The notes: generated from the sequence alone by a model not told the origin. 64,000 bases of DNA from Acinetobacter sp. 10FS3-1 (GCF_013343215.1 NZ_CP039143.1:1054001-1118000), one strand, 5' to 3'; counted from the stretch's first letter, positions 9,131 to 18,936 are shown. Numbers and translations are program-made.

Positions 9131-11017
9131 ATGAAATCTTGCGTTGCCCTTATTGTCCTTGCTGCACTGTCTACACTAAGTTGTCCATCCTTTGCTAGTC
9201 CGGCAGATCCATTTATTCAACAGGCTCAAAGTAATAAGCTGGCTCAAGATATCACTTGGCAACGTTTAATGTACGCTGATGCCAAACAGCATAGCGAAGT
9301 GAGCTATTCAGGCTATTTCTATCATGAACAGGGTGCCCAAAATCTGGAACTGGAGTTGGCCAGTAATATTCAGGCACTGTTTCAAACGGCTGAACCTGAT
9401 CAATCTATTCGTTGTCGTTTCCCGGCGCGGAGCCAGTTTCTCATTGAAAGCTTAAAGATACCTCATGCTGCTTTACCAGAAGTGGCTTGCCCTGAGTTGA
9501 ATCAGTGGCTGACCGAAATTAAACCGTATAAAGCGACGCTGATTTATGCCACCGACTTTATGGGCAATCCTAGCTCAATGTTCGGACATACTTTGCTGCG
9601 TTTGGACCCTAAAGACCAGCAACAGCTAAATCTGGTGTCTTATGCGGTGAACTATGCGGCCACCGTCGAAGGTGAGCAAAACTGGTCTTATGCCTGGAAA
9701 GGTTTAACCGGGCAGTATCCAGGTGAATATTCCCTGATGCCGTATTATCGTAAAGTTAAAGAATATGGGGATTTCGAAAGTCGCGACCTTTGGGAATATG
9801 AACTGGCTTTAAGTCCAGAAGAAACCAGATTTCTGGTCCAGCATATTTGGGAAATGAAACATGTACAATTTCCCTATTATTTTATTCAGGACAATTGTGC
9901 TTACCGTTTATTAGGCTTAATTGATCTGGTACGCCCACACGCCAATTTGCAGCAGCAGTTTAAGGCAGTCTCCATTCCGCTTGAGACTATTAAAGCCTTG
10001 GATGATGAACAGCTGATCAAAGACGTGGTATATCGTCCTGCTCTGGAAACCCAGTTACTGGCACAGGCCAGACAGCATGGTCACAAGCTGGCAAAAGTAG
10101 CCCATCAAATTGCCATGTCTGAACCGCGGGAACATGGTCAGATACTCGAATCTTACTCAGCTGAAAACCAGGCCAAGATTCTGGAAATGGCCTATGACGA
10201 CTTGTATCTGCATTTTCTCGCCCGAAAAATTGATCCTCAGGTGGCGCAGCCACGTTTAAGACAGATTCTGGTGCAACGAAGCCAGTTGGCCCTTGAGAAG
10301 CAACGCCTGAATGTCGCCGTACCCAAGACCAATCCTGTGCAAGCGCATGATGCACGTCATCTTTCTTTTAAAGCTGGTGAGGTTCAAGGCCAGACCTTTG
10401 TCGAGATCGGTCATCGTCAGGCTTATCATGACCTGATTGATCCACAAGGAGGATTGCGTACCGGAACCCAACTGCTGTTTTTGGATGGTGCTCTGCAATA
10501 TCGCCAGGATCGGTTGAAGCTGAAGCATCTGGATCTATTAACCGTCAATTCCTATAATCCGATTCATGCTTTTAAAACGCCCTTATCCTGGGGATTTAAC
10601 TTCGGCTGGCAACAAGAAGCTCTGGATTCAGCGGGCCATTTTAGTCGTGAAAGCCAGCATGGGGTCGCTAACTTAAACGTGCAGGCCGGTTATAGCTGGG
10701 CCAATGCAACACGTGAACATCTATGTTATACACAGCTACAAAATCATTTACAGGCAGGCAAAGCCCTGGATCAAGGTTGGCGTGTAGGAGCTGGTCCGAC
10801 CATCGGCTGTCAGAATGTCTGGAATGAGCAGCTCAATAGTCTGATACAAGTAGAATTGCCATATTGGGAAGATTCACATCAATGGCAGCTGAAATTGAAG
10901 ACCCAATTTCAGTATACCTGGACCCCACAATATGCAATTCGGGGGGGCTGGGAATATCAGCGACAAAACCATCAAGATTGGGAACAGTGGAGTCTGAGCC
11001 TGATCCGTTATTTCTAG
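9131..11017 (+). CDS. DUF4105 (Lnb-type N-terminal) periplasmic or outer-membrane protein
   Basis: 628 residues. An N-terminal signal peptide (ALSTLSCPSFAS) is followed by the DUF4105 core near residues 135-260: ATDFMGNPSSMFGHTLLRL and then QDNCAYRLLGLIDLVRP. The conserved Ser/His/Asn-Cys residues suggest a papain-like or lipid-modifying fold. The last 230 residues alternate hydrophobic and polar residues and end in LSLIRYF, a pattern like an outer-membrane beta-barrel. The family function is not established. Confidence 0.85.
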   Translation: MKSCVALIVLAALSTLSCPSFASPADPFIQQAQSNKLAQDITWQRLMYADAKQHSEVSYSGYFYHEQGAQNLELELASNIQALFQTAEPDQSIRCRFPARSQFLIESLKIPHAALPEVACPELNQWLTEIKPYKATLIYATDFMGNPSSMFGHTLLRLDPKDQQQLNLVSYAVNYAATVEGEQNWSYAWKGLTGQYPGEYSLMPYYRKVKEYGDFESRDLWEYELALSPEETRFLVQHIWEMKHVQFPYYFIQDNCAYRLLGLIDLVRPHANLQQQFKAVSIPLETIKALDDEQLIKDVVYRPALETQLLAQARQHGHKLAKVAHQIAMSEPREHGQILESYSAENQAKILEMAYDDLYLHFLARKIDPQVAQPRLRQILVQRSQLALEKQRLNVAVPKTNPVQAHDARHLSFKAGEVQGQTFVEIGHRQAYHDLIDPQGGLRTGTQLLFLDGALQYRQDRLKLKHLDLLTVNSYNPIHAFKTPLSWGFNFGWQQEALDSAGHFSRESQHGVANLNVQAGYSWANATREHLCYTQLQNHLQAGKALDQGWRVGAGPTIGCQNVWNEQLNSLIQVELPYWEDSHQWQLKLKTQFQYTWTPQYAIRGGWEYQRQNHQDWEQWSLSLIRYF

Positions 11018-11111
11018 AGAATAAAAATTGAGTTGGCTATTCTAACTTTTGACCTGAGCTTAAAATATAGGCGGTATTATTATAGGGGTGGTTGGTTATT
11101 TTGTTAACTTG

Positions 11112-11137
11112 ATCACCATTATTTGAATAATGGTGAT
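11112..11137. promoter_or_regulatory. Perfect palindrome upstream of the diguanylate cyclase gene (operator candidate)
   Basis: Two perfect 12-nt arms (ATCACCATTATT and its complement) surround a 2-nt centre. The site lies 11 nt before a TATAAT at 11149-11154 and about 85 nt before the gene start. There is no T-run and no gene ends close by, so a protein-binding operator is more likely than a terminator. The regulator is unknown. Confidence 0.5.
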
Positions 11138-11148
11138 AATATTCATAC

Positions 11149-11154
11149 TATAAT
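11149..11154 (+). promoter_or_regulatory. Candidate -10 element of the diguanylate cyclase promoter
   Basis: An exact TATAAT 67 nt before the ATG at 11221. The -35 position would fall inside the right arm of the adjacent palindrome and is a poor match, as in regulated promoters. Confidence 0.4.
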
Positions 11155-11220
11155 GTATAAATTGTATTGTATTTGTTAAATAATGTCATTGAAAATTGCA
11201 AATATCAGGAACTCCATCCT

Positions 11221-12621
11221 ATGAATAATGAAAATATGGCAATGCTGGCCGAGCAGTGGGAACAGATATGTCAAAATTATTCATCTGATGCTTTATTACA
11301 AGCCTTACAGTTTGTTCAGGAGCATTCGGTTATTCTGGTGGATGAGTTTTATAAAAATATGCTGCTCGAAAAAGAATCTGCACAATTTTTAACAGATAAA
11401 CTGGTCCAGCAGCGCTTGCATACGACCTTAATCCAATGGTTATCGGAAAGTTTTAGTGTTCCGGTAAATAAGGATTATATGCAAGCGGTACAAAGACAGG
11501 CGATGGTCGGCCATGTCCATGCGCGTATTGGTATTCCTGCCTGGCTCATTATGCGCGGTGTGCGTGAAATCCAGTATATGGTCTTTCAATTATTGGGTTT
11601 AAACCCATCTGCCCATGCTTTTACCACCTGTAGTTATATTATAGAAGTCATGGGATTTGCTACAGAAATTATGTGCCGCTCCTATGAGGCTAAAACAGTA
11701 GCGAATCAGGAAATCAAGCATAGCTATCGTGTATTTTCTGCGATGCAGGATGTTGCAGTACAAAAAGACAAGCAGCGCAGTGCCTTGCTGGACTGGGAAA
11801 ATGATTTGATGTTCAAGGTGTTTTCAGGCACTGGCCCGTTCAGACATCCGATGTTGTCCAAGTCTGAATTTGGACTTTGGTTTATTCATAAGGCAGCCTA
11901 TGCTTTTGCGGAGTCAGATCAGGTCGATCTGGTCATCAAGCGGATTTATCAGGTTGATGAAGTGAATAAAGCTGTAGGGGAATGTACAGAAAACACTAAC
12001 ATGCTGGGGTTGATTCAACACATCCGTGATATTAACCGTGAAATCCAGCATCTGGTAGACCAATTGTTTCAGGTGGCTGATTATATTGAAGCCGGGAATG
12101 ATTCATTGACTCAGCTGCTCAATCGCCGTTATTTAAATACAATTATTTCTCGTGAAATCAGCTACTCGCGGCAAAACCAGACACCTTTGTCCCTATTGGC
12201 AATTGATGCCGACTTTTTTAAAAATATTAATGACAAGTTTGGTCACGCAGCGGGGGATGTTGCGCTGAAATTTATTGCTGAAGCGTTGCAGAGGTATAGT
12301 CAGGGCAGTGATTATGCTTTTCGTCTCGGTGGCGAAGAGTTTTTACTGCTGCTAGTAGATGCCGATGAGAAACGTACGCGCCATATTGCAGAGAGTATTC
12401 GTCAATATGTGGAAAATAGCCTGATCAATGACGGACAGGGACAGTGCTTTAAACTGACGGTCAGTATCGGCTGTGTCTTATTTGATGGTCATCCTGATTA
12501 TCAGAAATTCCTGGATGCAGCTGATGCTGCATTGTATATGGCAAAAAATACTGGCCGAAATCTGGTGTATATGGCTAAGTCTCCATCTTGTGGACAGATT
12601 AAACAGCAAAGAAGGGCTTAA
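11221..12621 (+). CDS. Globin-coupled sensor diguanylate cyclase (DosC-like)
   Basis: 466 residues from the ATG at 11221 (an upstream TTG at 11167 is less likely). The N-terminal sensor-globin domain carries VGHVHARIGIP, with the likely heme-ligating proximal His near residue 100. A helical middle region follows, then a GGDEF domain from about residue 300 with LTQLLNRRYL, DADFFKNINDKFGH and the active-site motif RLGGEEF. The inhibitory I-site before it reads QGSD, where the canonical RxxD Arg is missing. Oxygen or redox sensing by heme and c-di-GMP synthesis are inferred from the family. Confidence 0.9.
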   Translation: MNNENMAMLAEQWEQICQNYSSDALLQALQFVQEHSVILVDEFYKNMLLEKESAQFLTDKLVQQRLHTTLIQWLSESFSVPVNKDYMQAVQRQAMVGHVHARIGIPAWLIMRGVREIQYMVFQLLGLNPSAHAFTTCSYIIEVMGFATEIMCRSYEAKTVANQEIKHSYRVFSAMQDVAVQKDKQRSALLDWENDLMFKVFSGTGPFRHPMLSKSEFGLWFIHKAAYAFAESDQVDLVIKRIYQVDEVNKAVGECTENTNMLGLIQHIRDINREIQHLVDQLFQVADYIEAGNDSLTQLLNRRYLNTIISREISYSRQNQTPLSLLAIDADFFKNINDKFGHAAGDVALKFIAEALQRYSQGSDYAFRLGGEEFLLLLVDADEKRTRHIAESIRQYVENSLINDGQGQCFKLTVSIGCVLFDGHPDYQKFLDAADAALYMAKNTGRNLVYMAKSPSCGQIKQQRRA

Positions 12622-12640
12622 ATGCTGGAGAGCGTATGTT

Positions 12641-13195
12641 TTAATCTGAGGGCTGCTGCTGGATAAAAGCCAGAAACTTTTGTTTTAGCTGAATATAATC
12701 GGGATGAGCTTTGGCTTCATCCCACTTTTGCTTAAATATTTTTGCTGCCGCTGCTTTGACAGGGTCTTCTGGACTTCGTGGGAGTTCATCCCGGCCATGT
12801 GAACCGCTTAACCCTTTTTTATCTTCAGGTACAGGGCCTGCATACTTTTTACCGCTTTTATGATTGGCATAACGCCGGGCACGGGTATAACCCATCTGCA
12901 AAAACTTGCGTGCCATATCTGCGCCTACAAAATCATTCTGCTGTAAATATTCTAAGAATAGAGCATAAATTTTTGCGCTGCTAAGCTGAGCTTTTTCTGC
13001 ATCGGCAAAGCGCCAGTACGGCAAAATTTCCGATTTATAAGGCTCGACCAACAACACACCTTGTTCTCCACGACCAATCCGGTATAAATCCGGACGCTTG
13101 CGAAAATCGATCTTTTTAAAATCAAGAGAATAATCAAAGCTAGATGAATATACACGTGAAGTACGTTTAGGTGGATCTAACGGTTTCTTGTTCAT
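12641..13195 (-). CDS. DUF4385 family protein
   Basis: 184 residues, soluble and basic. FRKRPDLYRIGRGEQGVLLVEPYKSEILPYWRF at residues 30-63 and the helix MARKFLQMGYTRARRYANHKSGKKY match the DUF4385 family (unknown function, present in many bacteria and some phages). It is convergent with the diguanylate cyclase gene, with only 19 nt between the stops. No domain with a known reaction is visible. Confidence 0.85.
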   Translation of the reverse strand: MNKKPLDPPKRTSRVYSSSFDYSLDFKKIDFRKRPDLYRIGRGEQGVLLVEPYKSEILPYWRFADAEKAQLSSAKIYALFLEYLQQNDFVGADMARKFLQMGYTRARRYANHKSGKKYAGPVPEDKKGLSGSHGRDELPRSPEDPVKAAAAKIFKQKWDEAKAHPDYIQLKQKFLAFIQQQPSD

Positions 13196-13417
13196 GCCTT
13201 TACTACTCCAGCAAATAGAAGTGCTATATATGATGCAAGGGGAGCAGTAAAAAATCAGTAGGACATTATAGCAGGAAATGTATTATCAATTTAAAATAAA
13301 GCAAAAGTAGCTGATTCTTATGATTGTTTTGAATGGACTAACACTGAAATGATTTCAGCATTAAGGAGTCAGGGGCTGAATCAAACAGTTTAAAATTTCT
13401 TATTGTGTAAAAGATAT

Positions 13418-13774
13418 TTAGTATTCAACCACCACATAATACTTTTTAACCGCTTCGACGACTTCAAACGTGCCGGTAAATGCAGGGGGAATGATACCGG
13501 CTTCGCCCGCTTTTACCTCAATAAATGACTGGTTCTGGGTATCATGTATACGGACTACACCTTCAATCACCTGAAAAAATTCCTGTTTATTTTCAGCGAA
13601 TTGAATATTCCATGCCCCTACTTCACAATTCCAGATTCCGCAGTCCATATGTGGATGCTCATAAGCGCTATAGGTCAGACGTTTTGGATTTCCCTGAACC
13701 AGACGCTCCGGCCTTGGATAGTCGACACTGGCCTCAGTTTGACTTAAACCCTGACCTGCAATCCAAATTGACAT
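13418..13774 (-). CDS. Cupin_3 (DUF861) small cupin protein
   Basis: 118 residues with a single cupin barrel: SAYEHPHMDCGIWNCEVGAWNIQF, then EFFQVIEGVVRIHD, then GEAGIIPPAFTGTFEVVEAVKKYYVV. The acidic and glycine positions fit the EutQ-like DUF861 cupins. Metal ligands are only partly conserved, so an enzymatic role is uncertain. It follows folE on the same strand with a terminator between them. Confidence 0.85.
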   Translation of the reverse strand: MSIWIAGQGLSQTEASVDYPRPERLVQGNPKRLTYSAYEHPHMDCGIWNCEVGAWNIQFAENKQEFFQVIEGVVRIHDTQNQSFIEVKAGEAGIIPPAFTGTFEVVEAVKKYYVVVEY

Positions 13775-13798
13775 TCTGATAACCTTATCCGGATAAAA

Positions 13799-13824
13799 AA
13801 AGCCTCGACATGCGTTGAGGCTTT
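13799..13824 (-). terminator. Terminator after folE
   Basis: The hairpin arms AAAGCCTC and GAGGCTTT lie 6 nt downstream of the folE stop on the minus strand. The minus-strand transcript ends in a run of seven T. Confidence 0.85.
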
Positions 13825-13830
13825 GAGGGA

Positions 13831-14385
13831 TTAATAACTTTCTGGCACAGCACTTAAAAATTCACGACGTTCTTCTTTATTGGTTTTAAAATCTCCGATA
13901 AAAGAAACCGTACGTGTCGTTGATTCCTGTTTGCCTACACCACGCATCATCATACACATATGTGCAGAATCGATCATGACCGCAACACCGCGCGCTTTGG
14001 TCACTTCTGCGACAGCTTCGGCAATTTGCTGGGTCAGGTTTTCCTGAATTTGCAGGCGACGCGCAAACATTTCGGTAATACGGGCAAATTTGGACAAGCC
14101 GAGCACATGACCTTCAGGCAGATAGGCAATATGTACACGACCATAGAATGGCAATAAATGATGTTCACAGAGTGAATAGAACTCGATATTTTTTACCAAA
14201 ACCATTTCACGGTTATCCGAAGGAAACACCGCGCTGTTGGTGACTTCTTCAAGAACTTGGCTATAACCTGAGGTCAAATACGAAAAGGCTTTCGCAGCAC
14301 GCATGGGCGTATCTTTGAGGCCAGGGCGATTTAAATCTTCACCAACGGCAGTAAGAATGTTTGCGTAGGATTGCTGCATAGTCAT
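13831..14385 (-). CDS. folE: GTP cyclohydrolase I (FolE)
   Basis: Converts GTP to dihydroneopterin triphosphate, the first step of tetrahydrofolate synthesis. It has 184 residues. The zinc and active-site regions are present: [23 protein letters not shown] near residues 67-90, GLSKFARI, and [15 protein letters not shown] near residue 140-155. It is monocistronic by layout, with its own terminator. Confidence 0.95.
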   Translation of the reverse strand: MTMQQSYANILTAVGEDLNRPGLKDTPMRAAKAFSYLTSGYSQVLEEVTNSAVFPSDNREMVLVKNIEFYSLCEHHLLPFYGRVHIAYLPEGHVLGLSKFARITEMFARRLQIQENLTQQIAEAVAEVTKARGVAVMIDSAHMCMMMRGVGKQESTTRTVSFIGDFKTNKEERREFLSAVPESY

Positions 14386-14473
14386 ATGACATATTCACTT
14401 AAACTGAGAATGAAACAAGGAGGGCATTGTAGCAGAAAACTATTACAATGCCTTATTTTAGGGTGGAATCCGA

Positions 14474-15157
14474 TTAATGTTTAAACTTTGGATTTTTTTC
14501 TGCGCGTTTTAGCAGAACCAGCACGGCACCAGTGCCTCCCTGTCTTTCCGGTGCACTGACAAAGGCCAGAACATCACGATGTTGACGTAACCAGCCGTTG
14601 ACATAGGTTTTTAAAATTGCTTCAGGACCTTTGCCATGAACAATTTTGATCACATTCTGGTTTTCGTCTTTGGCCATCTGAATAATTTGGAGTACAGCCT
14701 GACGGGCTTCCTCGACAGTACAGCCATGTAGGTCAACAGCTTCAAACCAGCGTAAATTGCCGGCTTTTAAATCTTCAAAGACTTTGTGCTGTAAAGTTGC
14801 AATACGGTAACTTAAGTTTGCCTGACTTCCAACAGGATTGAGCATCGCCTGAGTATCGGATAACGCGGCCTCATCCGTTTCCATTGGGCCTTCGGCAGCT
14901 GCACGCTTGGCCAGCGTCTGGGCATCCACTTTCTTTTTTGGCATTTTCTCTATTTTGGCAATATTGCCCTGAGTTATTTTTTGCACTCCCTGCATCTGCT
15001 TGCGAAACAGCTCAAGATCCTCCTCCTGCGCTTGTTCAGGTGTCTTTTCAACAGGCGTAACAGGAGCCACCTGTGGGTGTGGATTGCTGATTTGTTTTTT
15101 AAACTGTTTCAGCAAATTGAACTGGTCTTTGGAAAGTGAAGAATCGTGTTTGCTCAT
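14474..15157 (-). CDS. Smr-domain protein (SmrA/YfcN type)
   Basis: 227 residues from the ATG at 15157 (an upstream in-frame ATG at 15184 adds nine residues and lacks support). A charged, disordered N-terminal half is followed by a Smr domain: AVDLHGCTVEEARQAVLQII near residue 145, then IKIVHGKGPEAILKTYVNGWL, then APERQGGTGAVLVLLKR. Smr domains of MutS2 and SmrA types are nucleases that act on branched DNA or on colliding-ribosome mRNA. The specific role here is not known. Confidence 0.9.
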   Translation of the reverse strand: MSKHDSSLSKDQFNLLKQFKKQISNPHPQVAPVTPVEKTPEQAQEEDLELFRKQMQGVQKITQGNIAKIEKMPKKKVDAQTLAKRAAAEGPMETDEAALSDTQAMLNPVGSQANLSYRIATLQHKVFEDLKAGNLRWFEAVDLHGCTVEEARQAVLQIIQMAKDENQNVIKIVHGKGPEAILKTYVNGWLRQHRDVLAFVSAPERQGGTGAVLVLLKRAEKNPKFKH

Positions 15158-15518
15158 AATGAAAAAAACAGGAGAGAAATGCAAAATTTAACTAAATTAT
15201 AGTCCTGAATTGCATAAAAGAGAACTGACTTGCATTTATAGCTGCATATAGAAAAAATTAAGGCCGGAGAGTTACAGGGAAATCATAAGATCTTCACGTA
15301 GTTATGAGGATAAAGAAGTATGATTTAAGTCTCTATCAGGGGGATTGAGTAGACAAAAATATAATCAGAAGGACTTGTCAGAAGAGCTATTTATGTGGAG
15401 AGGATGAAAGCAGCAGCTGGCCCATATGCGCTTATTGTATTATCAAAGGGTCTTTTTTACTTAAGCGCTTAGAGCTGCTGTTGATACTTAGGCCATAGTA
15501 AAGCTTGAGTGAAAAATT
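15158..15518. other. Spacer without a recognisable gene
   Basis: About 360 nt between the Smr gene start and the trpC terminator. All frames are broken by frequent stops. It presumably holds the Smr promoter. Short protein-like pieces (for example near 15403-15470) are too short to call. Confidence 0.5.
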
Positions 15519-15547
15519 AAAAACCCGATTCTGAAATCGGGTTTTTT
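15519..15547 (-). terminator. Terminator of the trpGDC operon
   Basis: A 12-bp stem (AAAAACCCGATT, loop CTGA) lies 17 nt after the trpC stop. The minus-strand transcript ends in a T-run. Confidence 0.9.
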
Positions 15548-15563
15548 AAAAGCTTGTTAATTC

Positions 15564-16370
15564 TTAAACAGTTTCTGGCTCACCAAATAACTCATAGAAA
15601 GCATGGTCAGGACGCGGCTGTTTCATAAAGCTTTCACCGACCAGAAAGGCATGAATATCCTGTTCCTGCATCATGCTGACGTCAGCAGGTGTAGCAATAC
15701 CACTTTCAGTGACCAGTAAGCGTGACGGATCAAGTAATTTTTTCAGCCGAATTGAGGTGTTTAAGTCCACCTCAAAGGTTTTTAAATTACGGTTATTCAC
15801 ACCAAGCAGACAGCGGTCAGAAAGTTTTAAGGCACGTCCTAGCTCTTCCTCATCATGTACTTCGACCAGCACATCAAGATTATGTTCAAATGCAGTCTTG
15901 GACATTTCCTCTAATTGCTGGTCTGATAAAGATGCCACGATCAGCAAAATACAGTCAGCATGCAGGGCACGTGCCTCGATGACTCCATACGGGTCGATCA
16001 GGAAGTCTTTACGCAGGGCGGGCAGGCTAGAATGTGAACGTGCGATCTGAATATTTGCATCTGCACCGTGGAAAAAATCTTCATCGGTCAGTACCGATAA
16101 ACAGGCTGCACCAGCTTCTTCATACTGCTGTGCAATCTCTGCAGGATTAAAATTTTCCCGGATAATCCCTTTTGAAGGTGAGGCTTTCTTGATTTCAGCA
16201 ATCACCCCGGGACGTTTAGACAGGAGCGATTGGGTAAAACTACGCACTGGCGTCGCTGCCTGTGCCAGCTCTTCCTGGTCTTTGTAGCTGTGCTGCTTTA
16301 AACGTAGCGCAAATTCTTCTTTCTTGCGGTCAATAATTTTACCTAAAATTGTATTGGCGATATCAACCAT
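15564..16370 (-). CDS. trpC: Indole-3-glycerol phosphate synthase
   Basis: 268 residues, a TIM-barrel enzyme that closes the indole ring of tryptophan. Family blocks are RPGVIAEIKKASPSKGIIR near residue 53, CLSVLTDEDFFHG near 90, ALRKDFLIDPYGVIEARA near 115, LLGVNNRNLKTFEVD near 190, and LVTESGIATPADV near 218. It is the last gene of trpGDC and starts 20 nt after trpD. Confidence 0.97.
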   Translation of the reverse strand: MVDIANTILGKIIDRKKEEFALRLKQHSYKDQEELAQAATPVRSFTQSLLSKRPGVIAEIKKASPSKGIIRENFNPAEIAQQYEEAGAACLSVLTDEDFFHGADANIQIARSHSSLPALRKDFLIDPYGVIEARALHADCILLIVASLSDQQLEEMSKTAFEHNLDVLVEVHDEEELGRALKLSDRCLLGVNNRNLKTFEVDLNTSIRLKKLLDPSRLLVTESGIATPADVSMMQEQDIHAFLVGESFMKQPRPDHAFYELFGEPETV

Positions 16371-16390
16371 GATAAAAACTCCTGACCTGT

Positions 16391-17437
16391 TTAAACTTCA
16401 TATTGCTTAATGGTTTTTGTAAATTCAGAAAGTACACTCATTTTCTCAAGTGCCTGACCGCCATAAATAATATCATGCGCCAGCGCCACACCTTGCTTAT
16501 AGCTGGTGGTTAAACCAGATACATAGATTCCGGCACCTGCATTCAGAGCAATCATATTGGCTGCCTTATAACCAATCTCGGATTTTTTCTTGCCGAGTGC
16601 ATCTTTAATCAACGCCAGACTTGTTGCAGAATCTTCCACAATTAAGCCAGTTAATGTCTGGGATTCAATATCCACCAGTTCAGGCGTAATTTCCCATTCA
16701 CTCACTTCACCATTTTTAAGCTCGGCCACATGGGTTGCAGAAGCCAGACTGATTTCATCTAAACCATCACGTGAATGCACCACCATCACATGTTCTGCCC
16801 CGAGCTGTTTCATGACCTCTGCAATTGGGCGGCATAATTCATTAGAAAATACACCAATCACCAGACGCTTTACTCCGGCCGGATTCGTAAGCGGGCCAAG
16901 TAAGTTAAAAATACTGCGAATACCCAGCTCTTTACGTGGACCAATCGCATATTTCATGGCCTTATGATGATTGGGTGCAAACAGGAAGCCGATACCAATG
17001 TCACGGATGCAGCGCTCAGTCTGCTGCATGTTCAGGTCAAGATGGATACCGGCCTGTTCCAGTAAATCAGAAGAACCAGATTTACTGGAAACTCCGCGGT
17101 TCCCATGTTTGGCAATAGTTGCGCCTGCCGCCGCAATCACAAAGGCCGAGGCGGTAGAGACGTTAAACAGGTTCTGCCCATCGCCACCCGTACCGACAAT
17201 ATCGACCAGATGCGGTATGTCGCTGACTTCAATTTTAGTTGCAAGTTCACGCATGACCCGTGCTGCGGCGGTGATTTCATCAATGCTTTCACCTTTCAGG
17301 CGTAAACCCATGAGTAGGGCACCAATCTGTGCATCGGTAGTTTCGCCCGACATGATGCTACGCATCACATCTTCCATTTGTTCCTGAGTCAGATGAATAT
17401 TTTTTGTAATATTACTTAATGCTTGTTGAATGTTCAT
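16391..17437 (-). CDS. trpD: Anthranilate phosphoribosyltransferase
   Basis: 348 residues. It transfers the phosphoribosyl group from PRPP to anthranilate. The PRPP-binding region [22 protein letters not shown] is near residue 82, [18 protein letters not shown] near 114, and the metal-site segment [11 protein letters not shown] near 222. It is the middle gene of the trpGDC operon, with 17 nt between trpG and trpD. Confidence 0.97.
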   Translation of the reverse strand: MNIQQALSNITKNIHLTQEQMEDVMRSIMSGETTDAQIGALLMGLRLKGESIDEITAAARVMRELATKIEVSDIPHLVDIVGTGGDGQNLFNVSTASAFVIAAAGATIAKHGNRGVSSKSGSSDLLEQAGIHLDLNMQQTERCIRDIGIGFLFAPNHHKAMKYAIGPRKELGIRSIFNLLGPLTNPAGVKRLVIGVFSNELCRPIAEVMKQLGAEHVMVVHSRDGLDEISLASATHVAELKNGEVSEWEITPELVDIESQTLTGLIVEDSATSLALIKDALGKKKSEIGYKAANMIALNAGAGIYVSGLTTSYKQGVALAHDIIYGGQALEKMSVLSEFTKTIKQYEV

Positions 17438-17454
17438 TTATTGTGCTTCGCCCA

Positions 17455-18039
17455 TTATGCATAAATTTCAAGAAAGTTTTTAAAGATCTGATGACCATGC
17501 TGGCTCAGGATGGATTCCGGGTGAAACTGCACGCCTTCGATCGGCAATGTCTTATGTTTAATTCCCATAATTTCTTCCATCGAACCATCTGTTTCGTTGG
17601 TCCAGCAAGACACTTCCAGACAGTCCGGTAACGTCGCTTGATCAATCACCAAAGAGTGATAACGGGTCGCCGAAAAGGGAGAAGGCAGGTGACTGAAAAT
17701 CCCGGTATCGCTGTGATACATATCAGACAAACGTCCATGCATTACGCGTTTGGCGCGAACAATCTCACCGCCAAAGGCCTGTCCAATACTTTGATGACCT
17801 AGGCAGACGCCGAGTAAAGGGATTTTCCCGCCAAAGTGCTGAATGGCCGGAATAGAGATACCCGCTTCACTTGGAGAGCAGGGACCAGGACCAATGACCA
17901 GATACTTCGGTTGCCATCGCTCAATATTCTCCAAAGTCACGGCATCATTACGGACTACTTTTACTTCCTGTTGCAGTTCGCCAAAATATTGGACGATGTT
18001 ATAAGTAAAAGAGTCATAGTTGTCGATCATGAGAAGCAT
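17455..18039 (-). CDS. trpG: Anthranilate synthase glutamine amidotransferase subunit
   Basis: 194 residues from the ATG at 18039, the standard TrpG start [11 protein letters not shown]. The ATG at 18048 is a possible alternative, and AAGAGG just upstream can serve either. The class I amidotransferase triad is visible: Cys in LGVCLGHQ near residue 79, and His and Glu in EGVQFHPES near 170. It provides ammonia to TrpE, which is not in the window, so trpE is unlinked as in other Acinetobacter. It heads trpGDC. Confidence 0.97.
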   Translation of the reverse strand: MLLMIDNYDSFTYNIVQYFGELQQEVKVVRNDAVTLENIERWQPKYLVIGPGPCSPSEAGISIPAIQHFGGKIPLLGVCLGHQSIGQAFGGEIVRAKRVMHGRLSDMYHSDTGIFSHLPSPFSATRYHSLVIDQATLPDCLEVSCWTNETDGSMEEIMGIKHKTLPIEGVQFHPESILSQHGHQIFKNFLEIYA

Positions 18040-18048
18040 TTTGAGCAT

Positions 18049-18880
18049 AACCTCTTGAAGTTTATATATTTTATAACACTGCGGGAGTTTGTTGACCACA
18101 ATGTTACTCACTTTGTATAAAGTGATTGATTTTGCAGGCATTAAGATAGCTGCATTATCAAGCGGCTACTTTAGCAGTTTTTGAATGTCTTGTGATGATT
18201 TCATTCGTCCAATTATTTGGGTGCTATTTATTTCTTATGCTTTGTTTTTTAGAGGCTGTGATTGATTCACAATCATTTTCTTTTTATTAGCCTACAATGT
18301 GAGGGCTGCCCAATTCAAAGCGTTACTCTAATTCAGGCATAGCTGTAAAATGATAAAAGTAGCCTTGATGTAAGCATGCTAAGGATACTTCTCTTCCTGG
18401 AATATTTTTTCATGAATGATATGTGTTTGAGAAATAGTATTTTTGGCAAACCGTACTGCTTGGATTTTGCGATGCTCCAGCAATGATGTACCTGAATCTT
18501 ATTATTTTAGGTTGCATATAAACTGATAATGAGTAACCGACTCTCTTAAAGTTATAAGCTTACTTTTAGATAGATTGTTGGTGAAAAATGAAAAAAAACG
18601 ATGGGATAAAAATAAAAAACGATAAAACAGCCTATCCACAATTTGATCTAAAAAGCATCACTTAAATGGTTGTCAATACTCTAAGAAAAGCAGAATAATT
18701 GTACGGATTTTGCAAAAAATCATATAAAACAGAAAAGAGAGCAGCCGGTGTACTTCTCTTTTATGTTGCTGAATTGTTATAGCTTTATGGCTATTTGCCA
18801 GAATTGGGCAATCTTTAAGCTAAAATTTACTAAATTTATAGAAATATGTTTAAGAATTATATTTTTATCTTTAAAAAAGG
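18049..18880. other. Long AT-rich spacer between trpG and the glnA control region
   Basis: No frame of useful length. It holds the trpG promoter near 18060-18150 and several small hairpins: 18733-18762 (arms AAAAGAGA/TCTCTTTT), 18778-18793 (ATAGC/GCTAT) and 18796-18812 (TTGCC/GGCAA). The three hairpins cluster within 80 nt and may mark an uncharacterised transcript end. A small RNA cannot be shown from sequence alone. Confidence 0.4.
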
Positions 18881-18885
18881 TTATG

Positions 18886-18902
18886 CGCACTATTTAAGTG
18901 CG
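18886..18902. promoter_or_regulatory. NtrC-like binding site 1 upstream of glnA
   Basis: The dyad GCAC-N7-GTGC (GCAC at 18887, GTGC ending 18901) has the half-site spacing known for NtrC enhancer sites, extended to CGCAC/GTGCG. It lies about 180 nt before the predicted glnA transcription start. NtrC binding is inferred. Confidence 0.65.
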
Positions 18903-18936
18903 TTAGAAAATAAGTACCAATAAAATATATCAAGCG

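Noticed and set aside
15673..16050. 125-codon plus-strand frame
   Set aside because: Antisense to trpC, Ser/Arg-rich composition of a shadow frame, no start signal.
18450..18467. Second sigma-54-like site (TGGCAAACCGTACTGC)
   Set aside because: GG and GC are 11 nt apart rather than 10, and it is more than 650 nt from glnA. The site at 19049 fits far better.
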